A stretch of 64,000 nt of DNA from Formicarius rufipectus (GCA_013399695.1 VXAU01006136.1:220579-284578); one strand, 5' to 3'; shown: positions 12,596 to 25,944, counted from the stretch's first letter. Translations and numbers: made by a program. The notes: a model not told the origin generated them from the letters alone.

Positions 12596-13082
12596 TGTCC
12601 TGGTTCCAGGCAGGGCAGGGCACAATTTCTGCAGTACCTGGGAGGCAGCAGGGCCAGGACCTGGTGGCCATTCTAGACCCAATCACAGCACTGCAGGGGC
12701 AGGGCAAAGGGACTCAGTTGCAGAGTTCCTTCCTTTTGAGCAAGTGTGGCAGACAGAGCAGTGGGGTGACACTGGTTCTGAGTCACAGGGAGTGGTTTGG
12801 GTGTGCCAGTCCTGAGCCGAAGGGAGTGGTCAGGATAGCGTGGCTGTGGTCACGTCAAGATCCATGCTCTCTCTTTTGTCTACTTTTGTTACCAATATTA
12901 TTGCTGCTACTGTTCATTTTCTGATCTTAACCCATGATCTTTGTCTTCTATGCCTCCTGTTCTTCCTCTCCAATCCACTGCAGCTGGGAGGGGGAGAGGA
13001 AAAGGAGGGATGTGAGCAGCATGTGGTTTGGAGTTTCAGTGGGAGCACTAGTTTGGGGAGTAACCATTCCTAAAAAACAACA
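12596..13082 (+). mobile_element. ERVL-type solo LTR, family A, copy 2
   Basis: It begins TGTCCTGGTTCC and ends with a 'ccattcctaaaaaacaaca' block. The flanking 5-mers are TCATG (12591-12595) and CCATG (13083-13087), a 5-bp target-site duplication with one mismatch. No internal retroviral sequence adjoins it, so it is a solo LTR left by recombination. It lacks part of the 'ttgcagtagccaggaaggggcatgg' landmark, having only 'ctgcagtacctgggagg'. It shares the block near 12960 (centred on ccaatccactgcag) and the terminal block with the other copies. Confidence 0.85.
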
Positions 13083-13408
13083 CCATGTTAATACTGGGGT
13101 ATCCTACTTGTTGATCCCTAGATATTACATTTGCTTTCTAATCTTAAACAGATGACAAGATATTTTTAACACTGAGATTACCATATTGTAGAGAAAAAAA
13201 ATGTGCAAGTGCTTAGGCGGCAAAATCTGTTTGAGAACCTAGAAATATAGTACCTCTATATGTCTATGTACCTGGAACAAAGTCACTTTTTCTAGAAATA
13301 TTTGGTGTGGGGGTAAGCAACCAGCATCCTCTTGATACTGGAAATGTAATTTGCCTGCCTCCTTTCAAAGAAGTGGTTTTCTAGAATTATTTCATATTTT
13401 CCCCCATG

Positions 13409-13511
13409 TGTCCCGGTTTTAGCTGGGATAGAGTTAATTTTCTTCTTAGTAGCTGATAAATGCTGTGTTTTGAATTTAGTATGAGAATAATGATGTGGTT
13501 AAACCATGACG
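13409..13511 (+). mobile_element. Miniature (internally deleted) LTR with perfect target duplication
   Basis: The segment starts TGTCCCGGTTTTAGCTGGG, the 5' end of a common avian ERVL-type LTR, runs about 85 bases, and then passes directly into TTAAACCATGACG, which resembles the 3' end of such LTRs (TAAACCATGACA). The flanks are identical: CCATG at 13404-13408 and CCATG at 13512-13516. Complete ends and a perfect 5-bp duplication show that the element is whole at both edges but only 103 bp long, so most of the LTR interior has been lost. The last base reads G instead of A (CG rather than CA). A run of 15 A follows the right duplication. Confidence 0.7.
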
Positions 13512-13516
13512 CCATG

Positions 13517-13610
13517 AAAAAAAAAAAAAAAGATACATTGAAATAACTGAATGTATATGCCAGGGAAAAAAACAAAGAAACAAAACCAAAACAAAAACCC
13601 AAACCCAATT
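13517..13610. repeat. A-rich low-complexity tract
   Basis: It comprises a run of A following CCATG and, after an intervening segment, an A/C-rich tract of 'aaacaaaac' type at about 13564-13604. It could be a decayed poly(A) or simple repeat and has no gene content. Confidence 0.6.
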
Positions 13611-14630
13611 CTGGAAGGCAGTGATAGTTAAGATGTTCAAGTTCTAACATCAGTGTTAGACTAACATGACTAACAAAGCCAAACATGACTAACTTAAACT
13701 AACATGATGAACAAAGACTTGAAAGACATTTAAAGACAGACCAGTGAGCCAAAATGAAAGTACAATCACCTGAGGAATATTTAATCTTTTGCCTTAGAAC
13801 TCACTCGTTCTTTTTAAAGAAAACAAAAGGAAAACTAATGATTCAAAAGGACTTACAGAGTTTCGGGAAATGGTGTTATACTAATCGTCGGATTATATCA
13901 AGAGGAGCGCGAATGACCTCATATCTCAAGATGAACAAAGAAATTAGTTACAAGTTACAGTTTGTTTACAAGAATATGTAGGAAAGGTCACCTCCTTAAA
14001 GCGGCCACACTTTTCTCCCCCTCTGTGCCTCAATATAGCCCTATCATGATCCCCTGGAGAGATCCCTGTTCTTTTCAGAGAAGATCCTTCAATCATTAGG
14101 CCTGCTTGAATCAGGTGCAAGACAAGCAAGGGGCCCAGCTCATGTTTTTCTCAGCCAGTCTCATCAATTTCTCACAGCCTTGGAGTAGCACTGCACAATT
14201 CAGAACATTTACCACAAGATTTGAGCATGCAATTACAATCACAGCTGCAGATTCATCAGATGCTCTCCAAGTGAACAGCAACTCTGTATAGGTGTGATGA
14301 TGGTTGTGTAGAAATGAGCTGCAAGTGAAAAGAAATGTCCTTTTCAAGTGCACTTCAAGCTGGGAATAGGAATCATCAAAAAGTTATAAAGAAAAGGTCA
14401 TCCTTGCTGGTGCTTGGCGTAGTATTTGGGCAATAAAGATTTGTGCAGGTTTTTTTCTTTCTTTCCACCTGCACACTGTACTCTTATAGATAAAGGCTAT
14501 CACCTGCTGAGTACCTGATAAAGCTCCAAGGAAGTGAGAGGGATGAAGAACAAGCTTGCTGAGCTCATATCAGCATCTCAGCAAAATGGCCAGAAAGCTG
14601 ACAAGAAGTCAGGTATTTCACAGCCCTCCT
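13610..14630. other. Unassigned sequence
   Basis: No gene was seen. A cluster of imperfect 'aacatgactaac' motifs lies at about 13662-13713. Open frames near 14111-14353 are short and overlap on opposite strands. Confidence 0.4.
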
Positions 14631-14990
14631 GTTAAGTAAACGTTCCTGTCTGACCATTCAGGAGCACTCTGGCAGTCACACTCTCACCACCAGAGACTTT
14701 AACTGCTGGGACCAAGATCCCTTTGCAGTGGACAATTTCAGAGAGTGTTTGTCTTCTCATACACCCCACTCCTATGGAGACCAGGTTTTTTTATGGGTTT
14801 GCCCCCAGGTTTCCCATGGCTCCTGGCTCCTTCTTTGACAGTCTTGTCACCTGGCTGGTGCCACAGATCCCTATGCCTTTTGTTTAGCAAGGGGTCTGCA
14901 TTTCACAACCTCTGAGCTGGGGCTTCCATCACCCAGCTGCAGCTGGAACTGTACCCCATGGTACCTGCAATAAACACACTCCTCACCACT
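14630..14990 (-). mobile_element. Solo LTR, family B, copy 2 (shortened)
   Basis: It begins TGTTAAGTAAACGTTCCTGTCTGACC and shares the 'ggcagtcacactctcaccacc' block and the 'cacctggctggtgccacag' block with the family-B LTRs at 867-1440 and 33500-34110. At about 360 bases it is some 200 shorter than the others and lacks their TATA-containing middle. An AATAAA occurs on the plus strand near 14970. Orientation follows copies 1 and 3 and would be minus if their TATAAAA box marks the transcribed strand. The right end is approximate. Confidence 0.6.
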
Positions 14991-15539
14991 TCCAAGTGGG
15001 ATTCACTCAGTATACATCTATCCTAACATTTAGGAAAGTTTTTCTAAAACTATTAAACAATCTTAATATGAAACTACCTTCTTCTCTTTCCACTTTGTTA
15101 CTCCTCATCCTGTTCCAGTGGGCATGAAACAAAATAATTATTCTGCTCCTTTTTGAAGTAACTTTTTCAATATTTGAATTGTAACCACATTTCTCCTCAT
15201 TCTTCACTAGACTAAACATGTCCAGTTATTCCATCTCTGAGTTCTGGATTACTTATAATTCTTCTCATTTTTTGATTATCTTCAGCTGACGTGTATTTGC
15301 TTGGTGTAGCACCCAAAGAAAATTAATTCAGTTTTCCATATTTACTTCAAATTATCATTATTATGTTGAATAAAGAATATTTTTATTATATAACACTTTT
15401 CTTAAACATTCTATTGGGAGTTCATTGATGTACAGTTTCCCCTGATTATATTATACAGTATTTAAAAATAATTTCTTCAGTTTCCTCAGTATAACTACAT
15501 TATTTTCCCATTGCTCAAACATCCTCTCTGATCAAGAAC

Positions 15540-15680
15540 AGCAACCACCTGGCTGAGCAGGCAGAAATTGTGTATATCCGTACTCACAGGCATGGTCAGA
15601 TAACCTTGGCTGAACATCAGATGTCCATCAAAGCCAGTCTATCACTCCGTCAACTGAACATCTGCTGAAACTTATTACAG
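15540..15680. mobile_element. Probable LTR-derived fragment
   Basis: The blocks 'catggtcagataaccttggc' near 15592 and 'tgaacatcagatgtcc' just after it resemble a widespread avian LTR that I recall only in outline. No second copy exists in this window to prove it. Edges are not defined. Confidence 0.35.
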
Positions 15681-15775
15681 GTAAGTTCAGAAATAGGTAT
15701 TTTGTGATCTTAAGTATTGAAAAAAAAAACAAAACCCAACATGATCTGCAATAGTGACTGGCAGATTTAAAGAAT

Positions 15776-15834
15776 TTATTTTTTTTGGTGTGTGTTTTTT
15801 GTTTTGTTTTGTTTGTTTTTGTTTGTTTGTTTTT
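15776..15834 (+). repeat. T-rich (TTTTG/TTTG) simple repeat
   Basis: An array of TTTTG and TTTG units follows a T-run. It is low-complexity sequence. The open frames on both strands across it are products of the repeat. Confidence 0.8.
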
Positions 15835-15839
15835 CTGAT

Positions 15840-17950
15840 GGAAATGCTGCTATTAAGCCTCCTCTGAATATGGAGAATTCTGAAGAAAATAAAATTATAT
15901 CCATTCTTCAGCATCCAGGGTTCAAGCCTCCTTCCTTTTGTTTCCCCAAACTTCTTTTTTCTGTTGTCAGCAAAGAAGAGAACTTTGTGTTATTACAGCT
16001 GAATGCTGGTGCATATACTTTTTTCCTGACTATCTAAAGACAATCAGGAGACTAACCAATGGAGATAACCTATGACGATGATGAAGAAATTGTCAAAACC
16101 AAAGCCTACACAATTTCCTAGCATACTCAGGTTCTCAACTGGCAATGCCAAATCCGAACAACTTGTGTTCACACAGCACTAGCACATGCCAAATAAACAT
16201 CATACTGCAATTTCAAGATGTACTTGGTTGAGATACCCTGCTAATGGAAATTCAGTTGCTATCTAACAGCATGGGAGAAATGGTGCTTAGCAGTTGAAAT
16301 CTCTTGCAAAGCTCTATGGATCTATTTTAAACCCTGTGCTAAAGTAAATTACATAGAATCCAGAATTTATAGTATAAAAAAATGGATAGAAGACTTTTCC
16401 ATAGCACAATACAATGAAATCTGTTCCCCACTGAGCACAAGCACAACTCTCAGTGGATGATGCTGGGTAAGAGAAAGACATGGCTGAAAGGAATTCACTG
16501 ATCTAATGCCTCTCCTTGACAGGGCTGATGAACAAGAAGCCTAACTGGGTTAGGCCAAAGGAGTTGAGATGGACATTTTTGTCCAAGGACCCCAGGTGAA
16601 ACCCTTTCTTTGCAGAACAGGGCTCATTTTTACCTCTGCATACCTCATCTGACCTTCTTCAAACTCCTCTCTGTGTGACTTCTCTGCAGTCCAAAGCAAA
16701 CAGTCCTCAAATGAGAGAGGTAAAATCTGCTGCCTTAATAGAGGTCTTCTGACCTTTGGATATGGCTTACGCTTCCCAGGGACACTGTGTGCTTTTAATA
16801 ACTGGCGTTTTCTAACAAAGACAAATTTTCAATGCTGCTGCAAGGGAAATATACCAAGTATGTCAAACAAGAACCTGCATAACTTTTTTTTCATTGTAGG
16901 CCTTTCTCTCTCTTTGACTAACATTATAAAATAGTGAAACTACATCAGACTTCATCTCTTCCCAGTGTTTCCAGCTGTACTTCCTTTACTCTTGTGGACC
17001 TAAGCACAACAGCTACAAAACTATTGGTTTTCATGGGCAAAACAAGAAGCTCCATCTCTCTATTCTCTGTTCAGTCTTATACTCTTCATGTGCTATGTTT
17101 ATACACACACATACACTGCTTATCATGGCAATGTAGGCATGACGGAGGATGGCCTTCCATCTTATCTCTCTGCAGAAAGATTCAATGTCTGAAATTTATG
17201 CAGTTTTTTGTAGTTTTGTTGGCAAGAGGAAAGGCAGATAAGACTTCATTCCTTGCAGTGTAAGGATTGTTTAGAAACATGTTTCCCTCTGATTAGAAAT
17301 TACTTCTGACAACAAGTGTTCTTAATTCTGGGGTAGATAAACTTTCTGGCACTTCAGGGCTTAATATATAGTAAAAAAATTAGAATATTTCCTAAATGGG
17401 CCCGGGAGAGCTTAAAGAGCTGGGAGAATAAAGCATAATATCACCATAATTACTGGTGTTATATTTATTTCCATCTCAAATGAGGGAGGTTACTGTCAGG
17501 GAAATGTACGCACTTTGAACTTGTTAATTTACCATTTTATGTACAGTCAGAATCACAACTTCTCTAATTTGTATTTTTCTACAGTTGTACTGATGGAAAG
17601 ACTATTTGAGAAATAGGAAAATATAACTCTCAAAAACTGATAGAGTAGAATCATACATAGGAGTAGTACTTGGAAAAAATAACTTCGAGATTGACTGCAT
17701 AAATGTCAGTTTTTCTGTGCTGTTTTGAAGCAGTAATCAGCTTTACATCAGCCCAATGTCAGCTATCTGCAAAGTCCTTGGAAATTCATTAAAGTTCCCT
17801 GTGCATGACCTGCAGCATGAAGTGGGTGTTGGGGCTTTTTGGAAGTGAAATGGTAAATATATTTTATTGTTTGGGCTCTAGAGATCAGAACAAATCTCAA
17901 AACTTTTTTATCTTCATGGTAAATATCCAAAAGGCCCCAAAACAACAGCT
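15840..17950. other. Unique sequence
   Basis: No gene or named repeat was recognised. The 109-codon frame at 16934-17263 shows no family features and I treat it as chance. Confidence 0.4.
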
Positions 17951-17999
17951 TCCCCCCCCCCCCAACCACAGGGGGAAAAAGGGGGAAAAAGAAATCACA
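17951..17999. repeat. Poly-C run with GGGGGAAAAA repeats
   Basis: A run of about 13 C is followed within 12 bases by two copies of GGGGGAAAAA. The C-run and the later G-runs are complementary and could fold together. It is low-complexity sequence. Confidence 0.7.
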
Positions 18000-18053
18000 C
18001 TAGGTGAAAAGTGGATTCTAATACTACTGAAGCAGTAGGAATTTATACTAATG

Positions 18054-18074
18054 TGTATATATATATATATATAC
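18054..18074. repeat. (TA)n microsatellite, followed by (CA)n
   Basis: About ten TA units lie at 18054-18074. A short CA run of about six units follows at 18104-18116. Both are ordinary microsatellites and may be polymorphic. Confidence 0.85.
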
Positions 18075-18139
18075 AGAGAAGAGAACTTAATATTACCATA
18101 TGCGCACACACACACAAACAATAAAGAACAAGTAAACAA

Positions 18140-21100
18140 GGTCTACTTCCCAGAGAGAGATATGCAGCTCTCCCCCAAGAGACATCAGGTCCGCGACCGA
18201 TGCCCTTCACTACCAGAAAAGGACTAACTCAAAACTTCTGTCTATCCCTTCTTATATCTAAGCTGACGTAAAATAGGATGGAATACTTCACTTGGATACA
18301 GCAAACCATGTGATCTGTCTCCCAGGAAAGCCTAAAATCAAACCACCACACTAAGCTCCACATTCTTTTCTATGTGAATCATGACTGATACTGTTGGAAG
18401 ATGCTTCTGGATAGGATTTGGACAGAACATCTCAACAGGTTGTAACTCTCTATGAATCAGAAATAATTATGTGTCATACAGCAAAGGTGTAGAAGCAACA
18501 GAAAAAGCTGGACAGTGGGAAAAGCTATTTGGGCCACCACACAATTTTAACATAAATTTATTTTTAATCAGAATTTGCTCATAACCTAAACTTCATGGTA
18601 TTCTCTAGTTTCTGCACTTCTAGATGACATTGCAAACAGTAATCAGGAACAAAGTAGTTTCTCAAAAATGATGACTCCAGATATTTCCTAGCAGAGGCCA
18701 TTCCTTGCTACTGGATTTCCTGTTTTGGTTTGTTTGTTGTTGTTGTTGTTTTTTAATTTTTTTTCCCCCAGGACATAGTGTTTCACCACTACTTTTAGCA
18801 TTGATGAATGCTAAGTGTAAGCACTTACAGTGCAGAGTGCATTGCATTCAAGTTTGCAGGACATGCTGTACATGCTCTATTGACCTTCATATGCCTTCTG
18901 GAGCTTACACAAGGACACAAGGCAGCTCTGTTTCCTGCCATGAGTCATCACTCAAGAATGATATTTAAATAGGGGAAAAAGGAAGAGAAAAAATAACTAA
19001 TAGATTCCAGGCAAAAGCAAGTAGCAGCCTGTGGTTTTTACAGACAGAATTACAGTTTTTTTTTCCTTTTTAGTAACCATCTTGCTAGGAAATGCCATGA
19101 AAGTCAGAGCCTTGTAGTTTTTGTTACACAACAACTAGCCTGAGTGGAAAAACTGTATTAGAGCATAATGCTGACATTGTCTAACTGTAGTGAAATAGTC
19201 ATTGTCCAGTTGTTTACCTCCACTAGATGATGATGATGATGGCCTCCACTAGAGTTCCACACTGAGAAATTTTCCACATGCACAACTCATTTTTCTCAAT
19301 GAAAACAGCCTTATCTTGAAGAAGAACTACCTAGAACCTGGATCAGTTGTGTGATGCATGTGCGCATTAACCGTTACAAAGATCAGATGCCTCAAGTTAA
19401 ATAACCAAAACAGTAAAATCAAGTGAAGGCAAGCACTGTTGGGAAGGATTAGAAGTGTTAAAATATACTTTTTCTGGGTAGGTTGGTCCTCAGCTTGTAC
19501 CTGCCCCTGAAGCAACTAACTTTGATTACTATACGAGAAAACGTTAGATTAAACCACTCTAATCTACCAAAGTAATGCTTTCCTTGCTGTAGAATGCCCA
19601 GAGAAACATCTTGCTAGAATCCACCTTTTCCTGACTCCTTCTGCTTTGTTTCTGTCAGTGTTTTTCTGCCTTATAGGCAAGATAATTTTCACTCTAGGGA
19701 CTATGGGTTGGCAAATGAAATTACACACTTTTTTCCAATGTTGTCATAATTTAGGGGTTTTTTGGTTGCTTATTTTTAGATATCATTTTTGACAGGAACA
19801 GACACAAAATCTAGAGGGAAATACGTGGTAATTAAGATGTGGGGGAAGGGAGTACAAAGGCGAGGAACACCACAGAGAGGAATGGGGACTCAGCTGGCTA
19901 AGAAAAACAAATAGAATATGGTGGATGAACAGAAAGAAGTAAAAGGAGCTGTAAAGGGGCCTTGTGCTCTTACTATGAAAAGGCAGGATGGTGCCACAGG
20001 TGTTAAAAAACTAAACTAAAAGGATCAATAAATCAGAATCTGTCACCCAGGTTTTTCCATCTCTTCTCAGTCCAGGAGTGACTGAAACGGATTAATTTGC
20101 TTGGTGTCTCTCGGCAGCCTGTATGAAATGAGCTGACAGTTATTTTCTGAAGACATAATATTCATATCCCTCCCCTTCACAAATCTCTTCTACAACACAG
20201 TCTATGTGTTGGCAACCTCTGCTGGAAGGCCTGTTAGAGCAAAAGCATGGCAACTAAACTTCTTTTTGCATTAGTAGGGGTCTTGTGGGCTGAGAGAAGA
20301 ACCACAAGGGGAACGAAGAAGTAGAACAAGTGTAAAAGTTCATATGCTCCTACCCACACCTCACCTCTTCTGAGAACAGTCACTGTCAATGATCTATCCA
20401 AGGCACAAAGTTCTCTTTCAAAAACACATGCCAAAAAAAGTACCTTATTTTGCTATCATTAACACTCAACTGGAGGAGGACAACACCAACTGCACCATCA
20501 CACCACAGGTTGGCTTTGGAGCTGACATCAGCTTAACAGGGCCACAAAGGTCAGCTGTTTGCTCCCACACCTAGTTGTCTGCCACCCCTTTTCCTGTGCT
20601 GATAAACCTTTTATGGAATTGTACCTTACAGCAGATAACAGAAACAAAAGTTGAAATATAACTTTACAGAGAGGAAAATAGTTTGGGGTGCTTTTTCTTT
20701 CCACTCACCTCTTCAATGATCTAATTAACAGTGCATCTTCTTGTACCATTGATCTGATTCACTGAGGTGGGATAAATTGCATTAGTAAGGGAGAAGTACT
20801 AGGAGGATAAACACCTTGAGGATCAGGACCTGGTGCAGAAAAAAATAGTATATGGAAGAACTATTTTGGGTCATCTGCTGGAGGGCAGTCTCTTTGTGGG
20901 AGCACTGGGAGAAGTTGAGTCAGAGGAGGTTTTGAGGTTCTGAAAAGCTCTGGCCCATGACACCAGTTCATGGGCCTGGTCACCAGCAATTCTACTGCTT
21001 TCCTAACAACTGCTTCCACAGCACTGCCATGCAGACAGTATTAGTTATCCTGGATGGAGAAGGTGGTGTACAAAGGTTCATGCTCCAACACCAATCATCT

Positions 21101-24100
21101 CCTGTGGGGAAGGGCAGCAAGGTCTTGGAAGGAATCCAGGCAGGATTCCTTTGATGAGGGTGTGGCCTCTTTCAAGAGCTTGTAGGCACAAGGTCCATGT
21201 TTAGCTGAACTGGCTGTTGCTACCAGAGAAGTTAATTGCATGTGTTCAACCATTCAATCCATTCTTCCATTGGTAGCTGCAATAGTAATGTAATTTCATT
21301 TAAAGTAAGAGATGGCAAGAGCTTAAGCCACAGTAAGTGACATTTCTTTTGTGAAGAAATGCCCTTGGCATTGAAACCTGAAATCAGAAATAAAAGTTAA
21401 CAACTTCTTTCATGCACTTTTGGAAGGACAGGCCACAAGCAACACTGTACACAGGAATTTCTGCAGAACAAAAGTAGGAGGCCTCCAGAGCATCCCTGGA
21501 GTTGTGGTAATGTCTGTGAGTTGCTATACTTGTTAAACAGGTTTAGCTGGTCCTTACACAACACTCCTAGAGTTGTCAGTATTTCCTGCAAATAGTCATG
21601 ACCTCCTGGAAACTGTGAACTGACAATGCCTTACTCTCTACCTGGAAAAAAGACAGAAGTGCATTAAANCCTCTGTGTGGCTTCCCATACTATGATCTGC
21701 GCATGGGATTGTCTTTCTCTTCATGTTTTGGAGAGAGTCCTTCCTTCTAAAAACAGAGTCAAAAAGATAAAGGTAACGGCAAACCTGCACATACAATCCT
21801 ATACTTGTGTCCCCTCTAAAACCATTTTATATACTGAAGCTGGGATGCAGCACTGATGCTTAATATTCTCAAGTATATCAACTAAAAAACATTTGTAACT
21901 CAATACTTCTGAACCTAGGCCTGGTTGACTGTCTGCTCAAGGATCTCGACCTACTTGGTGCATAGAAGATCACTCCTTCATGGTTATCTCCATCCTCTGA
22001 CTTCTTTCAGTCACTAATGGATGGGTCTGGCTTTCATCTGGGTCCAGAGGCAGGGGAGAAAAGAAAGATGGCTTGCAGGCCTCCCGTCTGCCACTTTGCC
22101 TATGCAATGATCAATTTTGCTCAGGGATGGTCTGGTCTTTTCTTATCCAAAACCTTTGCTTAGATTCAGTTTTATACCTTCTAATAATAACTGCTCTAAT
22201 AATTTATTACTTAATAAATAACTTCTCTTTCACTGACATTCTGTCATGTAGATTCTAAGTAAATACTTTATTAATACTTGTTTACACGTGAAGCTGTTAC
22301 TGATTAGGTCCATATGTGGTTACTCATGTTCTGAACACGGAATATCTATGCACAGTTATTTCAGAACAGCCATTGCACTTTTAAATTCATTGTCTCCAAT
22401 TCCCATTAATTTCAAAGTATGGTTAAAAAAACCATTACAACTGAGACCATATGCCAATGTAACATGGATAATACAAGACAGAATGAGTGCTCTTCACATT
22501 AGTTAAGAAGGGGTGAGAATAACTGTTATGCACTTAAGTTTATACCCCATCTTGTTCAAAATATTTCACTTACACAGACAAAACTTTTTTTTTTTTGCGG
22601 TGGCACCCTAAAATGCTGAGCGTTGGTAGGAAGAACTGTCCCCACTTCACACTTCCCATGATGGCATGGTATAAAGAATATTTGTTGAACAAATATGAAT
22701 ATTTCAAGGGAAAAATATGTCTGGTTATTTGAATAAAAACTCCTGTACAGGAACCAATGCCATAGGGCATAATTTGTTAATCTATTTATGAATGTTTAAT
22801 GTTGAGTTTGTTACATTTCCATCATGTCACTATGTCCAGCTATTTTTCTAAGTAATTTCCTTTGCTGTATCACACCTAATTCCATGGAAAAGTCCTCTTG
22901 CATTTAAAAGTAAAACCTGTCTGGAAATCAAAATACATTCCAAGCCCAGTGTGCACACATTAATACAGATGCTGCAATTATGGTTGATGATTAGTAGTGA
23001 GTGACTATTCAGTGCTAAAGAAAAGATGAAGGAAAGCAAAAATATGCTTGCCTTTCATGAAATTTTTCTAATATTATAGCATTTTTAATTCCAGATTTGT
23101 GAACTGTTCTTCCTGATTTCTTCCTTGACTGACAGAGCTAAAGGAAATTCAGCCATCCTAGTCTCCATGACTAGTGGAGCCACTAGGCCAAAAATTCAAA
23201 GAATGGGGATGCAGCTATAGTGCAAGGGGCACTGCTCCAAATTTATTTTTGTTCACAACATGGGCAAAAGAGCCTCAGCAATTGATACATATCCACTTGC
23301 AGTGTCTGCTGGTACAAACATGTAACTATCTAAATAAACACTTCTTAGTAGTGGCAAGACTTGCTGTTAAATGTCCTATGCCCAAGGACAACAGCATAAT
23401 CTTGATGCCCTTTTATAAACTTTGCTTTTATTGATTCATATCTTCTCTGCCTACCAGATGTGAACAGACTGCCTAAATCGCATGAGAACAACAATCTGGA
23501 TTTGGCTTTAGGATCTGATCACATGAGAACACTAGGACAGGTCAGCTGCTATGACCTACTTAGCTTTCTGGGAGGAGATGCAGCCTCTTAATTGCAATAA
23601 AGTCCTCATGTAGGAGGGCACCCATGACGGGTTTTATGAGATTTTCTGTACCAATGAGGAACAGAAAGTTCATTTCTTATGGTGAAATCTGTCTAGTTTT
23701 GTGGGGAGTGAGGCATGAGGGGGCAGTTAATGGTTGTGCCTCTCCTTTTCTTTTGAGCAAACAGTGCATTCCTCCTGGCAGCTCACAGTCTGCTGGCGAC
23801 CAGCTCAGCTCTGAAATACGAGCTATGGTAGATGGGGGAGGGAAGTCAGCCTAGAGGAGTGTGGGAGAAGATTTCCGTTCCAGACACAGGCTTTTGGTTA
23901 GAGCACTATTGTTCACTCATGAGTTATTTGAGTGATCACTCTCACTCCTCCCTGCTTTTTTAGCAATCCTAATGTAACCATAAAGAAAAATAAATATTTT
24001 TTATTATATTTCACTGGTTTCACAGTCCTGATTGCATTGAACATTTCATGGTAAGACTTGAAAGTACATCTGCCTTTTTATTTTATATATGGAAATACAT

Positions 24101-25470
24101 TTTGCTTGAAAATATGTGTCCTGCTCAAATTGCATTAAGAAAACATCAAAACTATGATATATACTCATTACCCAGACATAAATTAATGCTATTTTGAATT
24201 CTGCTGCAGTGTCTCATCAGTTTTCAACATTCTTCTCTTGCTCTAGAAAACAGTTCTTTACATACATTTGGAGAGTTAGCCTCTGTGCTATCAAACACTG
24301 CACACTTTGTGTAACTCCAGCATTAAAGAAAAAGAACTCACAAATTCTTAGAGAAGAATAATAACTAACTTGTTTTAATACATGAAATGCTGTGATAAGA
24401 GGCACTGTGAAAAAATATGCATGTAAAGTCCAGGACATTCAGTACATACATATTCCTTTTTTCTAGTCAAGGGATACACAATACAAGTATGGGTCAATAT
24501 GTGATCCAGAGCTGGTACAGTATCTTATATAATTACCCAAGTTATTGCTCAAACTTGGGGAACTGTGAACTACTTTTAGTGGGTTAAAAATGACAGCAGA
24601 AGCAAGAGACTCTTTGATCAATTCTACTTCTTCAGAATAACTGTACACAGTAATATCACCTGAAATCAGCAGGAATCTAGTAAGAAGAGATACTTCCTTA
24701 GAAAACCACCAGCAAAATATATTTCGCCAATATAGGTCTGATATTTGCCTGTTTTATTTGCCAATATATGCATATATTTGGTGATTGAAACCATTGTCTG
24801 GCACTATAAAGCAGTACAAACTTTTCTCATCTTCGCTGAAATGAGGTTATTGTTGCTTATTTGAAGTAAGGCACTCCTCCAGCATAATGAAAAATTAATG
24901 ATGAAAGTTCCTTATTCCAGCTCAGGAAAAGAAATATTACAGAGCACATTCACTAAAATACCCACCATCACCATCCATGGGTAAACTTTAGAAATCAGAA
25001 AAATGCCTTTATAAAAACTGTAACTCAGATGAATCCTATTATCCAATCAATGAATGTCATGTAAAAGATACCTCCAGGAATATCACATTACTAACCTTCT
25101 CCCTGCTCTGAGGCACAGTCCTGTAACTTCTAAAGACCAGATGAATCCCGATTATTTGGTCACTTCATAGCTCAAAGACCTGCAAACACATATATTTATA
25201 AACTGTAGTCAGTACTGATATACCCAGATACATCATGTTTTGTGCTGCATATGAACTCTAAGCTACGCTACACCAAACAAAATTTTTTAACATTAGAAGA
25301 CAAATTCGTGAGAAAAAAGTAGACCTTATGCTGAGGTCCATGGAGATATTTTGATCTCTGACAAATTTCTGGAAAGAAGGATGCAAATTTACTTGTTCAT
25401 TAATTCCTCCCTTTTCTCTGTATGTTTGTTTCACTCTTCATTTAACCGACTTCCTGGTTTATTCCCTTCC
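18140..25470. other. Unique AT-rich sequence, about 7.3 kb
   Basis: No gene, RNA or named transposable element was recognised across this span. Simple features are a (TTG)n/T-rich tract near 18728-18768 and a (GAT)5 run near 19226-19241. Open frames of 60-90 codons are scattered on both strands without recognisable domains. Old, highly diverged repeats could be present and not visible by eye. Confidence 0.4.
21669..21669. other. Ambiguous base (N)
   Basis: A single N stands in otherwise continuous sequence. It reflects an unresolved or heterozygous base in the assembly and has no biological meaning. Confidence 0.95.
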
Positions 25471-25474
25471 TCTG

Positions 25475-25938
25475 TGTCCTGGTTCTGGTCTGGACAAGGT
25501 TAATTTTTTGCAGTAGCCAGGAAGGGGCATGGCTTAGGACCTGGAGGTTATCGTGTACTACCTCATGACCTTGCTGGGGGTGGGAGAAAGGGATTGTCTT
25601 TCTCTTTGGGGGAGAAGGCAGTCAAGAAAACATGGCAGAGGGAGCCATTGTCTGTTATAGGTAGTGTCTATTATAGGTCTGGGTTATTTTTCTGTGTGAA
25701 TCAATTTCTTCTTATACCTTCTGTCATTTGTATTGTTGCTGTTATTGGTAGTTTTCTTACCTGATTGCTGTTTCCAGTAAATTGTTCTAACCTTAACAAG
25801 GATCTTTCCAATTCCCCTCTGCAGTGCACTGCAGGGTAGGAGGGAGGGAAAAATGGGGGAATGAGAGAGAGCAGCATGTGATTTTGACAGTCTCGGTAGG
25901 GGCACCAAACTGGGGAGTGCCATTCCTAAACCATGACA
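25475..25938 (+). mobile_element. ERVL-type solo LTR, family A, copy 3
   Basis: It begins TGTCCTGGTTCTGG, carries 'ttttttgcagtagccagg' then 'aaggggcatggct', has the 'gattgctgtttccagtaaat' block near 25764, and ends 'attcctaaaccatgaca' at 25938. Flanking 5-mers CTCTG (25470-25474) and CTGTG (25939-25943) form a target-site duplication with one mismatch. This is the best-preserved plus-strand copy of the family in the window. It has no internal retroviral sequence. Confidence 0.9.
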
Positions 25939-25944
25939 CTGTGC

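Noticed and set aside
18054..18116. TA and CA runs as a CRISPR-like or regulatory array
   Set aside because: They are ordinary microsatellites without spacers or structure.
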